Shown: positions 23,492 through 34,971 of the stretch, piece after piece
How the letters are laid out: every line of letters starts with the position of its first letter
Numbering within the stretch: the stretch's first letter is position 1
DNA from: Anaeramoeba ignava
Lineage: Eukaryota > Metamonada > Anaeramoebidae
Direction: 5' to 3'
NCBI GenBank assembly: GCA_028826165.1
Contig: JAPDFW010000095.1
Coordinates: 1 to 64,000 of the forward strand
Length of the DNA: 64,000 bases
Notes under the pieces: model-generated
What the model saw: the letters and a program-made list of their open reading frames with translations, nothing else
Databases searched by the model: none
Told to the model about the DNA's origin: nothing
Program-made: the position numbers and the translations under genes

Positions 23492-25825
23492 ATGGATAAC
23501 CAAAAAAAAAGAATTCAAACTGAAAATGATACACAAAAATCTATTTCAAAAAAGGAAGAAAAGTTAAAAGAAAATGAAAATGAAAATGAAAATGAAAATG
23601 AAAATGAAAATGAAAATGAAAATGAAAATGAAAATGAAAATGAAAATGAAAATGAAGAATCATGGGATGATTCTGATTCTAATTCCAATTATGATTCTGA
23701 TTCCGATTCTGATTCTGATTCCAATTTACCAAGATCACGTTCAAAATCACCAGATTTTAATCAAAATCAAAATCAAAATCAATTTCCAAATCAATTTCCA
23801 AATCAATTTCCTTCAAATTATTCAAATGAAAAAAGAAATCAATTCAATCAAGAAAAACCAAGATATAGAAAACAATATTCAAAAGATCAAAATTATTCAG
23901 AAAAACCAAGATTTAGAAATCACAATTTTTCAAATTTTAAAAATTATCCAAAAGATTCAAATTTTAGAAATTATCCAAAAGATTCAAATTTTAGAAATTA
24001 TCCAAAAGATTCAAATTTTAAAAATTATCCAAAAGATTCAAATTTTAGAAATTATCCAAAAGATTCAAATTTTAAAAATTATCCAAAAGATTCAAATTTT
24101 AAAAATTATCCAAAAGATTCAAATTTTAAAAATTATCCAAAAGATTCAAATTTTAAAAATTATCCAAAAGATTCAAATTTTAGAAATTTTTCAAAAGATC
24201 CAAATTTTAGAAATTTTTCAAAAGATTCAAATTTTAGAAATTATTCAAAAGATTCAAATTTTAAAAATTATCCAAAATATCCTAAAAATAAAAATTATCC
24301 AAATGATTCAAGTCCACCAAAAAGAGTTTGGAAAAGACCAGAAAAGAAAGATCAAAACCAAGATCAAAATCAAAACCAAAACCAAAATCAAAATAAAAAT
24401 GAATTTAGAAATCAAAATGATGAAAATATTAAAACAAGATTTGATAAATCAAACCCTCCAAGATTTCAGTTTGTTATCATTTATCTTCTTTATCTTGTCT
24501 CTAAATTAAAACAAAAAATTTATTCATTTTATTTAGAAATCAATACAGAAAGACTTATTGTTTAGAGTTTAAATCAGATCAAATTTTTGATGTTCGAGAT
24601 GTTCGTACTGAATTGGGTTGGGACAATGTATTAAATTCAAAATTAAATTTAAAATTAAATTTAAATTCAAAATTAAATTCAAAATCAAAATTAAAATTAA
24701 ATATAAAATTAAATTTAAAATTAAAATTTAAATTAAAATTAAAATTAAAATTTAAATTCAAAATTTAATATAAAATTAAATTTAAAATTAAATTCAAAAT
24801 TTAATTTAAAATTAAAAATTAAATTTAAATTTAAATTTAAAATTAAAATAAAATTCAAAATTAAATTCAAAATTAAATATAAAATTTAAATATAAATTTA
24901 AAATCAAATTCAAAATCAAAATTCAAAATTTAAAATTCAAAATTAAATTTAAATTTAAAATTAAAATTAAATATAAAATTAAATATAAAATTAAATTCAA
25001 AATTGAATATAAAATTAAAATAAAAATTAAAATAAAATTTAAAATTAAAATTAAAAATCAAAATTAAAATAAAATTAAATATAAAATAAAATTAAATTCA
25101 AAATTAAATTTAAAATATAAAATTAAATTCAAAATTTAAAATTCAATTTAAAATTCAATTTAAAATTCAAAATTAAAATTAAAATTAAAATCAAAATTAA
25201 AATTAAAATTCAAAATTCAATTCAAAATTCAATTCAAAATTAAATAGACAAGAGTTTCACCAAAATATGGTGTAGTTGATAGCTGCAGAGTTTTCTTTAT
25301 AGATAAAATTATTTTTGAAAACTCAAAACAAAAAAATGTTTGAATTTTTCTTTTCAAAAAGAAAAAAAAATCAATTAAACAAGAAATTATTTTTTTAATT
25401 AAATTTTTAATTAGAAAATTAAAGATAAAGTTTTTCAAATAAAAGAAATTGATTTACAGAATGATTATTACACCAAAAAACCCTTTTATAAATCGAATTC
25501 TCAAAAATTCTATTCAAATTATGAATCAAAACCAAATTTTCAAAATAAATCAAAATTTTCAAAATCTCAAGATTTCAAAACTAATTCAAATAATAAAATA
25601 ATTGAATTCCAAAAACCAAATGAACAAGAATTAACAAATCAAAAGAAAAATGAACATGAAACTAATATTCAAAAAACTGAAGAAATTCAAAATGAAAAAA
25701 CTAGAAAAACTCAAAGAAAAAAAAAGAAAAAAAAGAAAAAGAAATCAAAAAATGATGACAATCAATCAAATTTACGTGATCAAAATCGATTTGGGAAACT
25801 TCGTGATTTAATTAATAAAAATTAA
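23492..25825 (+). CDS. low-complexity basic protein of unknown function
   Basis: Four exons: 23492-24468, 24549-24627, 25248-25337, 25460-25825 (1512 nt, 503 aa). The order is an (EN)n acidic tract, a Ser/Asp run (DSDSDSDSN), an SR-like PRSRSKSP, about 13 copies of the 9-mer NF(R/K)NYPKDS, then KRVWKRPEKK. A compact conserved-looking segment assembled from exons 2 and 3 follows (KTYCLEFKSDQIFDVRDVR, TELGWDNTRVSPKYGVVDS), then a Lys-rich tail ending RFGKLRDLINKN. The assembly is supported because all three introns keep frame. I do not recognise the compact segment. SR-like and RNA-binding-like composition suggests an RNA-associated protein, which is an inference only. Intron 2 is 620 bp of satellite. 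Confidence 0.6.
23934..24290 (+). repeat. 27-bp coding tandem repeat
   Basis: About 13 units of 27 bp encode NF(R/K)NYPKDS, with drift to NFSKDP/NYSKDS in the last units. The period is a multiple of three, so copy-number change preserves the frame. Confidence 0.92.
24628..25247. repeat. (AAATTTAAAATT)n satellite intron
   Basis: Intron 2 of the 23492-25825 gene: A/T repeats with AAATTAAATTCAAAATT and AAATATAAAATT variants. Donor GTATTA, acceptor AAATAG. No other feature was seen. Confidence 0.8.
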
Positions 25826-25980
25826 TTTTAAATTCAAAATCAAATTCAAAAATCAAATTCAAAATTAAATTCAAAATTAAAATTAAATTCAAAATTATTT
25901 CTTTTTTTTTTTCTTTTTTTAAAAAATTTTTTTAATAAAACAAAAATTTCATTTTTTTTCTTTCTTTTATTTTTTTTGAA

Positions 25981-27517
25981 ATGGAAATTGAAAAAGAAAA
26001 AATTATTGAAGACAAATTAACAAAAATTTCTTTTAAATCACAAATTATGGAAATTCAAACAAATTTATTAAAACCAGTTTCAATAGAATATTTGACTGAA
26101 ATTGTAAAAAGAATTTAATTCATTTAAAATATAATTTAATATTTAAAATACAATTTAAAATACAATTTAATATCAATTTAAAATACAATTTAATATTTAA
26201 AATACAATTTAATATCAATTTAAAATACAATTTAAAATATAATTTAATATTTAAAATATAATTTAATTCAATTTAATATACAATTTAATATATAATATGC
26301 AATTTAAAATATAATTTAATTCAATTTAATATTTAAAATATAATTTAATATTTAATATTTAAAATTCAATTTAATATTTAATATTTAATTTTAAAAAAAA
26401 AAGGCTAAATATTTACAACCAAATTCTTATCAAGAAGTTGTAATTGAAAGATCTGAATGCAGATTTATTTGTGGATTTCCTCCTTGCAATAAATCTCTTG
26501 ATAAAAATTACAAACCAAAACATAAAATTTTACCAAATCAAGGAATTATAATTGATGCAACAGAATTAAATCGATATTGTTCTATGAAATGTTATCAAAA
26601 TTCTAAAAAATTTGAAGAAATGCTTGAAAATACTCCAATTTATTTAAGAGAAAAACCTAAAAAACAATTTAAAGTTACATTTAAAAAACCTGAAAATTCA
26701 GAAAATAAATTAGATAATCAAAATAATATCGAAATTGAAAATAAGGATTTGAATAATTTTACACAAGAATTCCAAGAAAAATTACAAATTAAAGAAGAAA
26801 ACACTGAAAAATTATTTATTGGAAATGAAATGAATGAAGATCAATGGTTTTTATTAAATGATGATGATGAAGATGATGAAGATGAAAAAATCAATTTAAT
26901 TTTAACTGAATTTCAATTCATTTTAAATACTTTTATTGAATGGATAACACCAAAAACTTCAAAATTTTTCAAAAAATATGAAAATGAAAATCAAAATGAA
27001 AATGAAAATCAAAATGAAAATCAAAATAATATTGAAAATGAAAATCAAAATAATATTGAAATTGAAAATAATATTGATAACTTGGAAAATTTGGAAAATT
27101 TAAACCATTTTGAATTGATTCAACTTGAAAAGAAAAAGTTTTTTTCTGAACTTATTAATAGGAAAATTAGAACTCTTTATCAAAAATTTAATATTCAAGT
27201 TAATCCAGCAAAAACAAAACTTTGGCAATTAATTCGTACTTTTGATTTTATAAATCCCATTTCTTCATTTAATCCTGAACAATGGAAAATATTTGCTTTT
27301 GTTCTTTTTGAAAGGTAAAAAACAACAACAATTTTTCTGGTTTTTCTTTTTTGATTAATTTCTAATTTTTGTTTTTAGTTTATGTTCAGCAGAAAAAAAT
27401 GAAGTTTATCAAAAAATTCATTCAAATAAAGATGAAATTTATAATTTATTATTAGAAGAATGCCAACTTACTCAAAACCAAATGAACACTTTATTACATA
27501 TTATGAATTGTTTATAA
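25981..27517 (+). CDS. RPAP2: RPAP2/Rtr1-type RNA polymerase II CTD phosphatase
   Basis: Three exons: 25981-26103, 26404-27314, 27379-27517 (1173 nt, 390 aa). The joined N-terminus reads LTEI|AKYLQPNSYQEVVIERSECR, then CGFPPCNKSL, and after ~30 residues YCSMKCYQNSKKFEEML followed by PIYLREK. The spaced Cys pairs CGxPxC...CSxxC are the RTR1 zinc-binding motif. RPAP2/Rtr1 binds RNA polymerase II, acts on CTD Ser5 phosphate and helps import of the polymerase. Acidic Asn/Glu linkers occupy the middle. The C-terminal region is helical (LWQLIRTFDFINPISSF). The length is shorter than animal RPAP2 but longer than yeast Rtr1. Intron 1 (26104-26403) is (ATACAATTTAATATTTAAA)n. Confidence 0.85.
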
Positions 27518-27586
27518 TTTTATAATAAGAACAAAAAAAATATTTTTTTTTTACTTTTAGGGAAAAAATCTTTTTTGTTACAAATC

Positions 27587-29156
27587 CTATTTTTTAGAAG
27601 AAAATAAAGGAATAATCACTTGATTATAAATTTGAAAAAATCTTTCTCTTAAATTTTGTAGTTTTTCTTCTCTTTTTTCATTTTCTTGAATTGGAATATT
27701 TTCTGTTAATTTTTGGGAATCAGAAGATAATTTCGAATGATTAATTATTGGAATATCATCTTCAAAACTAGTAGTAGAATCCAGATCTTCTTGCAAAATT
27801 TGTTGGAAATTTGTTTTGTTATCGATAATTTGAGAATTGGAAGAAAGATCAAGATTATCATTTTCATTTGAATTTTGAATTTTAGAATTGTTAATATGTT
27901 GACTCCAAATTTGTTGGAAATGATTAAAAGAAAAAGATTGTGATTGAATTTCTGACAAAAATTGAAAAGAAAAAGCAAGAATTTCTGCTCTTTTTTCAAG
28001 TCTTTTTTTGAAAAGATGAGAAAAAAGCATCCAATCATAAGCAATACAAAAATAAAGAAAACTATCAACAGACATAGACTGGTGAATAACGCCATCCGCC
28101 CAAAGAGAGCAACGCAAAATACTAATAAAAAGTGGTGTTCTATCATAACCTGAAATGCAGTGAATATTGACACCTCGATTTGGATGAGGATCTGAAACCA
28201 TGAGTAAAAACAACATGAAATAGTTTTGTGTTAATTTTAAAAGATCCCATTCTTTAAATTTACTGAAATCAATTTCTTTTATTAGATTTATTTCCTGCAA
28301 AAACGGTGATATAGATACTTCCACATTATTTCTTGAATTTTCCCAATTGTATTTAATATTTTCCCCACTGTATTTGTTTTCTGAGATGTTTCTAAATAAT
28401 TCTATTCCGGGATATGGACAACAACTAATTTGGAATTGTTGATATTCTGGGAAATCATTGATGATTTTTTTTTCTGATGAAGAAACAATAAAACCAAATT
28501 TCTTTTTTTCATATTCAACCATTAAATCCATAATATAAACAATTTTTAATTGATTTAGCAAACTAACATCAGCTCTTCTAATCTTTATCTAACAAAATCT
28601 TTGAGACTTGTTTTTTTTTTGATTCAGATTTTTTGATTTTTATTTTTATATTTATATTTTGGTTTGATTCCACTTTTTCAAAATTTTTTGCTTTTTGATT
28701 TTCAAATTCTTTCTTTATTTGGTTTATTTCCTTTTCATTTAAGAAATTTTTCAATTTTGTATTTGCTTTGAAAAATAACTCTTTTTCTGATGAAATTGTT
28801 GAAGATCTTGCAATTATTTTATTTTGAATTGAAATTACACTTATTGGAAATCTATTTCTTGCTCTTCCAAGTCTTGATTTACGGATTATTTGATTTAAAT
28901 CATCCATTGATTCTTTTTTTGAATCAAAAATATTTTCATTTCCCCAAATTAGAATTGAGTTTGGATAACTTGGACAAAAACTATGTTGAAAATTATTAAT
29001 CACTTCAAAATTATCATCTAAAGAGAGAATAATTTCAATTTTATGTTGAATTTTTTCTAATTCTAATGTTTGTTTGTGATTTAATTGTGAGGAATTTTTG
29101 AAGTAATAAAGAAATAAATTTTTTAAATCTAATTCAGAAATGATATTATTATTCAT
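27587..29156 (-). CDS. MTMR14: myotubularin-related phosphatase MTMR14/Jumpy-like
   Basis: The N-terminal part (29156 to ~28587) has FCPSYPNSILIWG, then IIRKSRLGRARNRFPISVIS and IIARSSTISSEKELF, a pattern typical of MTMR14. The C-terminal part begins RRADVSLLNQLKIVYIMDLM and contains VNIHCISGYDRTPLFISI followed by LRCSLWADGVIH. HCISGYDRT is the catalytic CX5R loop with Cys and Arg present. MTMR14 removes 3-phosphate from PI3P/PI(3,5)P2 and restrains autophagy in animals. The two parts are in different frames, with one extra base in the T-run at 28584-28586. Correcting it gives continuous homology, so the gene is probably intact. It is divergent from SMCR8. Confidence 0.88.
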
Positions 29157-30263
29157 TTTAAATATTTGGAAAGGAAAAAAATGAATTTTACAAAAAAATT
29201 TTATAAAATAAATTTATTCCACATTTTTATTAATTAAAATAAATTTATTTCCATATTTTATTAATTAAAATAAATTTATTCCACATTTTTATTAATTAAA
29301 ATAAATTTATTTCATATTTATTAATTAAAATAAATTTATTAATTTACATTTTTAATTAAAATAAAAATTAATTAAAATAAATTTATTTCATATTTTATTA
29401 ATTAAAATAAATTTATTTCATTTTTATTAATTAAAATAAATTTATTTCACATTTTTATTAATTAAAATAAATTTATTTCACATTTTTATTAATTAAAATA
29501 AATTTATTTCACATTTTTATTAATTAAAATAAATTTATTCCACATTTTTATTAATTAAAATAAATTTATTCCATTTTTATTAACTAAAATAAATTTATTT
29601 CATATTTATTAATTAAAATAAATTTATTTCATTTTTATTAATTAAAATAAATTTATTCCATATTTATTAATTAAAATAAATTTATTTTCACATTTATTAA
29701 TTAAAATAATTTTTTATTTCATATATTTATTAATTAAAATAAATTTATTCCATTTTTATTAATTTTTATTAATTAAAATAAATTTATTCCACATTTATTA
29801 ATTAAAATAAATTTATTCCACATTTATTAATTAAAAATAAATTTATTTCATATTTTTATTAATTAAAATAAATTTATTTCATTTTTATTAATTAAAATAA
29901 ATTTATTCCATATTTATTAATTAAAATAAATTTATTTCACATTTATTAATTAAAATAAATTTATTTCACATTTTTATTAATTAAAATAAATTTATTCCAC
30001 ATTTTTATTAATTAAAATAAATTTATTCCACATTTATTAATTAAAATAAATTTATTCCACATTTATTAATTAAAATAAATTTATTTCATATTTTTATTAA
30101 TTAAAATAAATTTATTCCATATTTATTAATTAAAATAAATTTATTCCATTTTTATTAATTAAAATAAATTTATTTATTTCATTTTTTCATTTTTCATTTT
30201 TCATTTTTCATTTTTTCATTTTTCATTTTTCTTCTTTTAATAAATTTTTTAATTTATTTTAAA
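29157..30263. repeat. ~32-bp tandem array between MTMR14 and SMCR8
   Basis: About 30 head-to-tail units of 28-33 bp run from 29195 to 30175: a TTAATTAAAATAAATTTATT core plus CCACATTTTTA or TCATATTTTTA. Each unit contains the palindrome TTAATTAA. Copies differ mainly in the tail. The last ~85 bp (30178-30262) are (TTTTTCA)n followed by the start-proximal A/T block of SMCR8. There are no unique spacers and no ORF. Confidence 0.93.
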
Positions 30264-33200
30264 ATGAATAAATCAAATCCAAAATTTACAGATTTAATTT
30301 TATTAAGTGAATTTTGTCAACAAAAAGGACCGAGTGTTTTATACTCTTTTCCAACACAAACACAACCATTAACAGAAATAGCACTTCAAGTAATGTCAAC
30401 AAATTATCAAACATCACAAGTAGGAAAATTAATGGAAGACACACAATTTGTAATAAAAATACGGAGAGAAAATGAAAAAACATTATATGCTTATGTAAAA
30501 AAAATTTTAAAATAAAATTTCAAATAAAAATTTTCAATTCAAAAAATTATTTGACAGCAAAGTAAAATCATTCATCTCATTTTTCCTCATTTTTATAACC
30601 CATATTTCTTTAGGTTCACCACTTCACATTATTTGATGTTCAAGCTAGAGGATGCGTTCGTCCGTTGTGCTTTAGTTATTTAAGCACTAGTTATGATAAA
30701 ATCATGTCCAATTTTATTGCATTTTTAATTCAATTTTCAAAAATAACTAGTCTTTTAAAATTAGATAATCTCCTTACTTTTCTTCTTCAAATAGAAATAA
30801 GAGAAAAAGATCTTTTATATTCAAAAGAAAAATTTGATACGAATTCACATAAAGTGAAAATTCAATTTAAAATTCAATTTAAAATTCAATTTAAAATTAA
30901 AATTAAAGTTAAAATTAAAATTCAATTTAAAATTAAAATTAAAATTAATATTAAATTAAAATTAAAATTAAAATTAAAATTAAAATTCAATTTAATATTA
31001 ATATTAAAATTCATTTATAAATTCAATTTGTTTTATTTTGTTTAAATTAAAGGATTTCGAAGTTCATTTTTTACTTCTTCCCGAATTTATCATAGATTTA
31101 AAAAAAATTAAGAAATCAATTATAAAATCAATATCAACTAAATTAGCTTCTTTCCTTTTATATATTGCACAAATAAAAGATAGAAAATGGAATTATTTTT
31201 TTGACAATCCAGAAATTGAAAAACTAAATATTAAAGATAAACTAAAATCATATATAAGATACATTGCATCTTTTTATGAACCCAAACTTTTTAAATATAC
31301 AAGTCCTGATGATGCATTAGATTCTATTGAAACAAATTTATCAAAAAATTTTTATCATCATATTATAATTAATTATATTCATCCCTTGTTTTTTGAATTT
31401 TCTATCAGTCAAGCTTGCCATTTATTCAATTCAAATTTAATTACAAAATCTTCTCAATCAACTTTCTTATTAAATATCGGTCAAATTCCTGATATAGATT
31501 TTTCTTTTTCAAATATTAATCAAGATTTCTTCGATAAAAATATTATTTCTTTTTTGAATTTGGATAATGTTTTGAATTTTAATGGTTCTATTTCTGATTA
31601 TCTTCTATCTTCTAAATGGTTGAAATCAGAAAATCAAATTTCGGATATTTTTCATTCACTTTCCAAAAAATTTAGTCACAATATGCAATTTTTTAATAAT
31701 AATAATAATAATGAAAATCAAAATCAAAATAACAATCAAAATGAAAATCAAAATCAAAATGAAAATCAAAATCAAAATCAAAATGAAAATGAAAATAAAA
31801 ATGAAAATCAAAATCAAAATCAAAATTCAAAATCAAAATCAAAATCAAAATCAAAATCAAAATCAAAATCAAAATAAAAATGAAAATATAAATCAAAATC
31901 AAAATGAAAATCAAAATGAAAATCAAAATCAAAATCAAAATATAAATCAAAATATAAATGAAAATCAAAATCAAAATCAAAATCAAAATCAAAATGAAAA
32001 TCAAAATATAAATGAAAATCAAAATATAAATGAAAATCAAAATAAAAATGAAAATAATAATGAAAATCAAAATCAAAATAACAATGAAAATGAAAATGAA
32101 AATGAAAATCAAAATCAAAATGGAAATCAAAATCAAAATATAAATGAAAATCAAAATAAAAATCAAAATCAAAATAAAAATAAAAATCAAAATCAAATTC
32201 AAATTGAAAATGAAAATAATCAAAATCAAAATATAAATGAAAATAAAAATGAAAATAAAAATGAAAATCAAAATCAAAATCAAAATCAAAATCAAAATCA
32301 AAATCAAAATCAAAATCAAAATCAAAATCAAAATGAAAATATAAATCAAAATCAAAATGAAAATCAAAATGAAAATCAAAATATAAATGAAAATATAAAT
32401 GAAAATGAAAATAAAAATGAAAATCAAAATATAAATCAAAATATAAATGAAAATCAAAATCAAAATAAAAATCAAAATCAAAATCAAAATCAAAATCAAA
32501 ATCAAAATAAAAATAAAAATCAAAATATAAATCAAAATCAAAATCAAAATCAAAATCAAAATCAAAATCAAAATCAAAATCAAAATCAAAATCAAAATCA
32601 AATTGAAAATCAAAATCAAAATCAAAATCAAAATCAAAATAAAAATCAAAATCAAAATAAAAATAAAAATCAAAATATAAATCAAAATATAAATCAAAAT
32701 ATAAATCAAAATGAAAATGAAAATGAAAATGAAAATCAAAATCAAAATCAAAATATAAATGAAAATCAAAATCAAAATCAAATTCAAAATCAAAATCAAA
32801 TTCAAAATCAAATTCAAAATCAAAATCAAAATCAAAATCAAAATCAAAATCAAAATCAAAATCAAAATCAAATTGAAAATCAAAATCAAAATATAAATCA
32901 AAATAAAAATGAAAATATAAATCAAAATCAAATTGAAAATGAAAATGAAAATGAAAATCAAAATCAAAATCAAAATCAAATTCAAAATCAAAATCAAAAT
33001 CAAAATCAAAATCAAAATCAAAATCAAAATCAAAATCAAAATATAAATAAATATCAAAATCAAAATCAAAATAAAAATCAAAATAAAAATAAAAATGAAA
33101 ATGAAAATGAAAATGAAAATCAAAATCAAAATCAAAATCAAAATCAAAATCAAAATATAAATCAAAATCAAAATGAAAATCAAAATAAAAATCAAATTCA

Positions 33201-34891
33201 AATTCAAATTGAAAATGAAAATAAAAATCAAAATCAAAATCAAAATCAAAATAAAAATAAAAATGAAAATGAAAATGAAAATGAAAATGAAAATCAAAAT
33301 CAAAATATAAATGAAAATCAAAATCAAATTCAAATTCAAAATCAAAATCAAATTCAAAATCAAATTCAAAATCAAAATCAAAATCAAAATGAAAATCAAA
33401 ATGAAAATCAAAATGAAAATCAAAATGAAAATCAAAATCAAAATCAAATTGAAAATCAAAATCAAAATCAAAATGAAAATGAAAATCAAAATCAAAATCA
33501 AAATATAAATGAAAATCAAAATCAAAATCAAAATCAAAATCAAATTCAAAATCAAAATCAAATTCAAAATCAAATTCAAAATCAAAATCTAAATCAAAAT
33601 CAAAATATAAATGAAAATGAAAATCAAAATCAAAATCAAAATCAAAATGAAAATCAAAATCAAAATGAAAATCAAAATAACAATGAAAATCAAAATCAAA
33701 ATCAAAATCAAATTAAAAATATAAATGAAAATGAAAATCAAAATCAAAAATCAAAATCAAAATCAAAATCAAAATCAAAATCAAAATCAAAATCAAATTG
33801 AAAATCAAAATCAAAATATAAATGAAAATCAAAAATATATTTTAATTGATGATTATCTTTCAAATATTCCAGAAAACAAAACTCAAACAAAAGAAATCAC
33901 ATTTGATATGAATTTTCAAGATCAAAATAGATTTCGAAGTTCAATTAAAAGAACTTCATCATATCAAAAAGAACTTTTCAACAAAACATTTTTGACGACA
34001 AAAAGTGAAAATAATTTATTAGCCAATATTTATGATCAAGAAATTGAAACTAAACCACAAGAAAATTGGTCATTTTTAGATTTATTCCATTCTTTCAACA
34101 TTAATTCATTGGGAAAAGGATTAACACTTCGAGAAATTGATAAAATTGTAAATCAATTAAATTGGTGTTTAGATCAAGTTCTATTTGCAATCTTTACAGG
34201 AAGATTGCTTATCATATATACAGATGAAGACAAAAAGGAAAATGTGGAGAAGATGATTAAATTCCTCTCTTTGTTTATTCCAGGAAATTGTCATGTTGAT
34301 TTTTGGAGGAAATCTCCAATCAATTTTTTTGAAATGGAAAAATTAAAAATTTGTGGATTATCAAATGATATCGAAATTCCTAAAAAGATTCTTCCATTTG
34401 TTTCTTTGTTAGATCTCCAAAAAAATGAAATCCATTCGCCTTCTTATGCAAATCCAATCACGAAGAAACATTTTCTTTTCAAAATCATTTCAACTTTCAA
34501 ATATTTCTCAAAAAAAGAAATTTTTCTTTCTCTTATTCATCAAAATATTTATGAGTTTTCTTTAAAAGCAGATATTTATTTCCATGTTCTTATGAATAAT
34601 CAATTTCCAACATCAAATTTATTTTTTGGGAATTTCCAAATTGAAAAATTGAATGATATTTATGGAATAGATTCAAATTTCCTTACAAATTCTTATTTCA
34701 ATCTAAACTTAAATTTAAATGAAATGAAGATTTTAAAAATACTTGAAGTTTATGAACATGATCTCCAAATTTTAATGTATTTTATTCGATTGATAACAGC
34801 ACAAATTGTTAGCGAAAATTCTTCTCAAAACACAATTCAATCAAAAATTCATTTAGATTTCCGAAATTCAAATATAAAATACAAGAAATGA
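30264..34891 (+). CDS. SMCR8: SMCR8-like DENN-module protein
   Basis: Three exons: 30264-30494, 30614-30853, 31053-34891. Exon 1 begins with the longin part (LILLSEFCQQKGPSVLYSFP ... MSTNYQTS). The exon 1-2 join reads TLYAY|VHHFTLFDVQARGCVRP, then LCFSYLS, close to the SMCR8 signature. Exon 3 carries the linker, a huge Asn/Gln/Glu/Lys tract (31695-33830), and the DENN C-terminus (LFAIFTGRLLIIYTDED...FLSLFIPGNCHVDFWR). SMCR8 with C9orf72 and WDR41 acts as a GAP complex for small GTPases and regulates autophagy and lysosomes in animals. Two extra bases, at 31826-31827 and 33746-33750, shift the frame inside the repeat tract only. Confidence 0.85.
31695..33830 (+). repeat. 2.1-kb (AATCAA)n-type coding satellite in SMCR8
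   Basis: Near-perfect hexamers AATCAA/AATGAA/AATATA/AATAAA encode ~700 residues of NQ, NE, NI and NK dipeptides in the coding frame (IK/SK in the others). It separates the N-terminal longin-DENN part from the C-terminal DENN part. Two single-base slips mark its borders. Confidence 0.93.
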
Positions 34892-34971
34892 AACAGAAAC
34901 AATTAAATCAAAAAGAAAATGAGAAAATTTTTTATTTAATCAATAAAAGCAAAATTGGAAATGAAAACTTT

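Noticed and set aside
29157-30175. Regularly spaced ~32-bp repeats resembling a CRISPR array
   Set aside because: Units are directly abutting with no unique spacers, the host is clearly eukaryotic, and no cas genes are present. It is an A/T satellite.
31693-33585. Long minus-strand reading frame of Ile/Leu/Asn in the NQ region
   Set aside because: It is the complement of the (AATCAA)n coding tract; hexamer repeats leave all frames open. SMCR8 homology on both sides fixes the plus strand.
1-34000. Programmed +1 ribosomal frameshifting (Euplotes-like)
   Set aside because: Required shifts are of both signs, occur in plain homopolymers and share no stop-proximal slippery codon.
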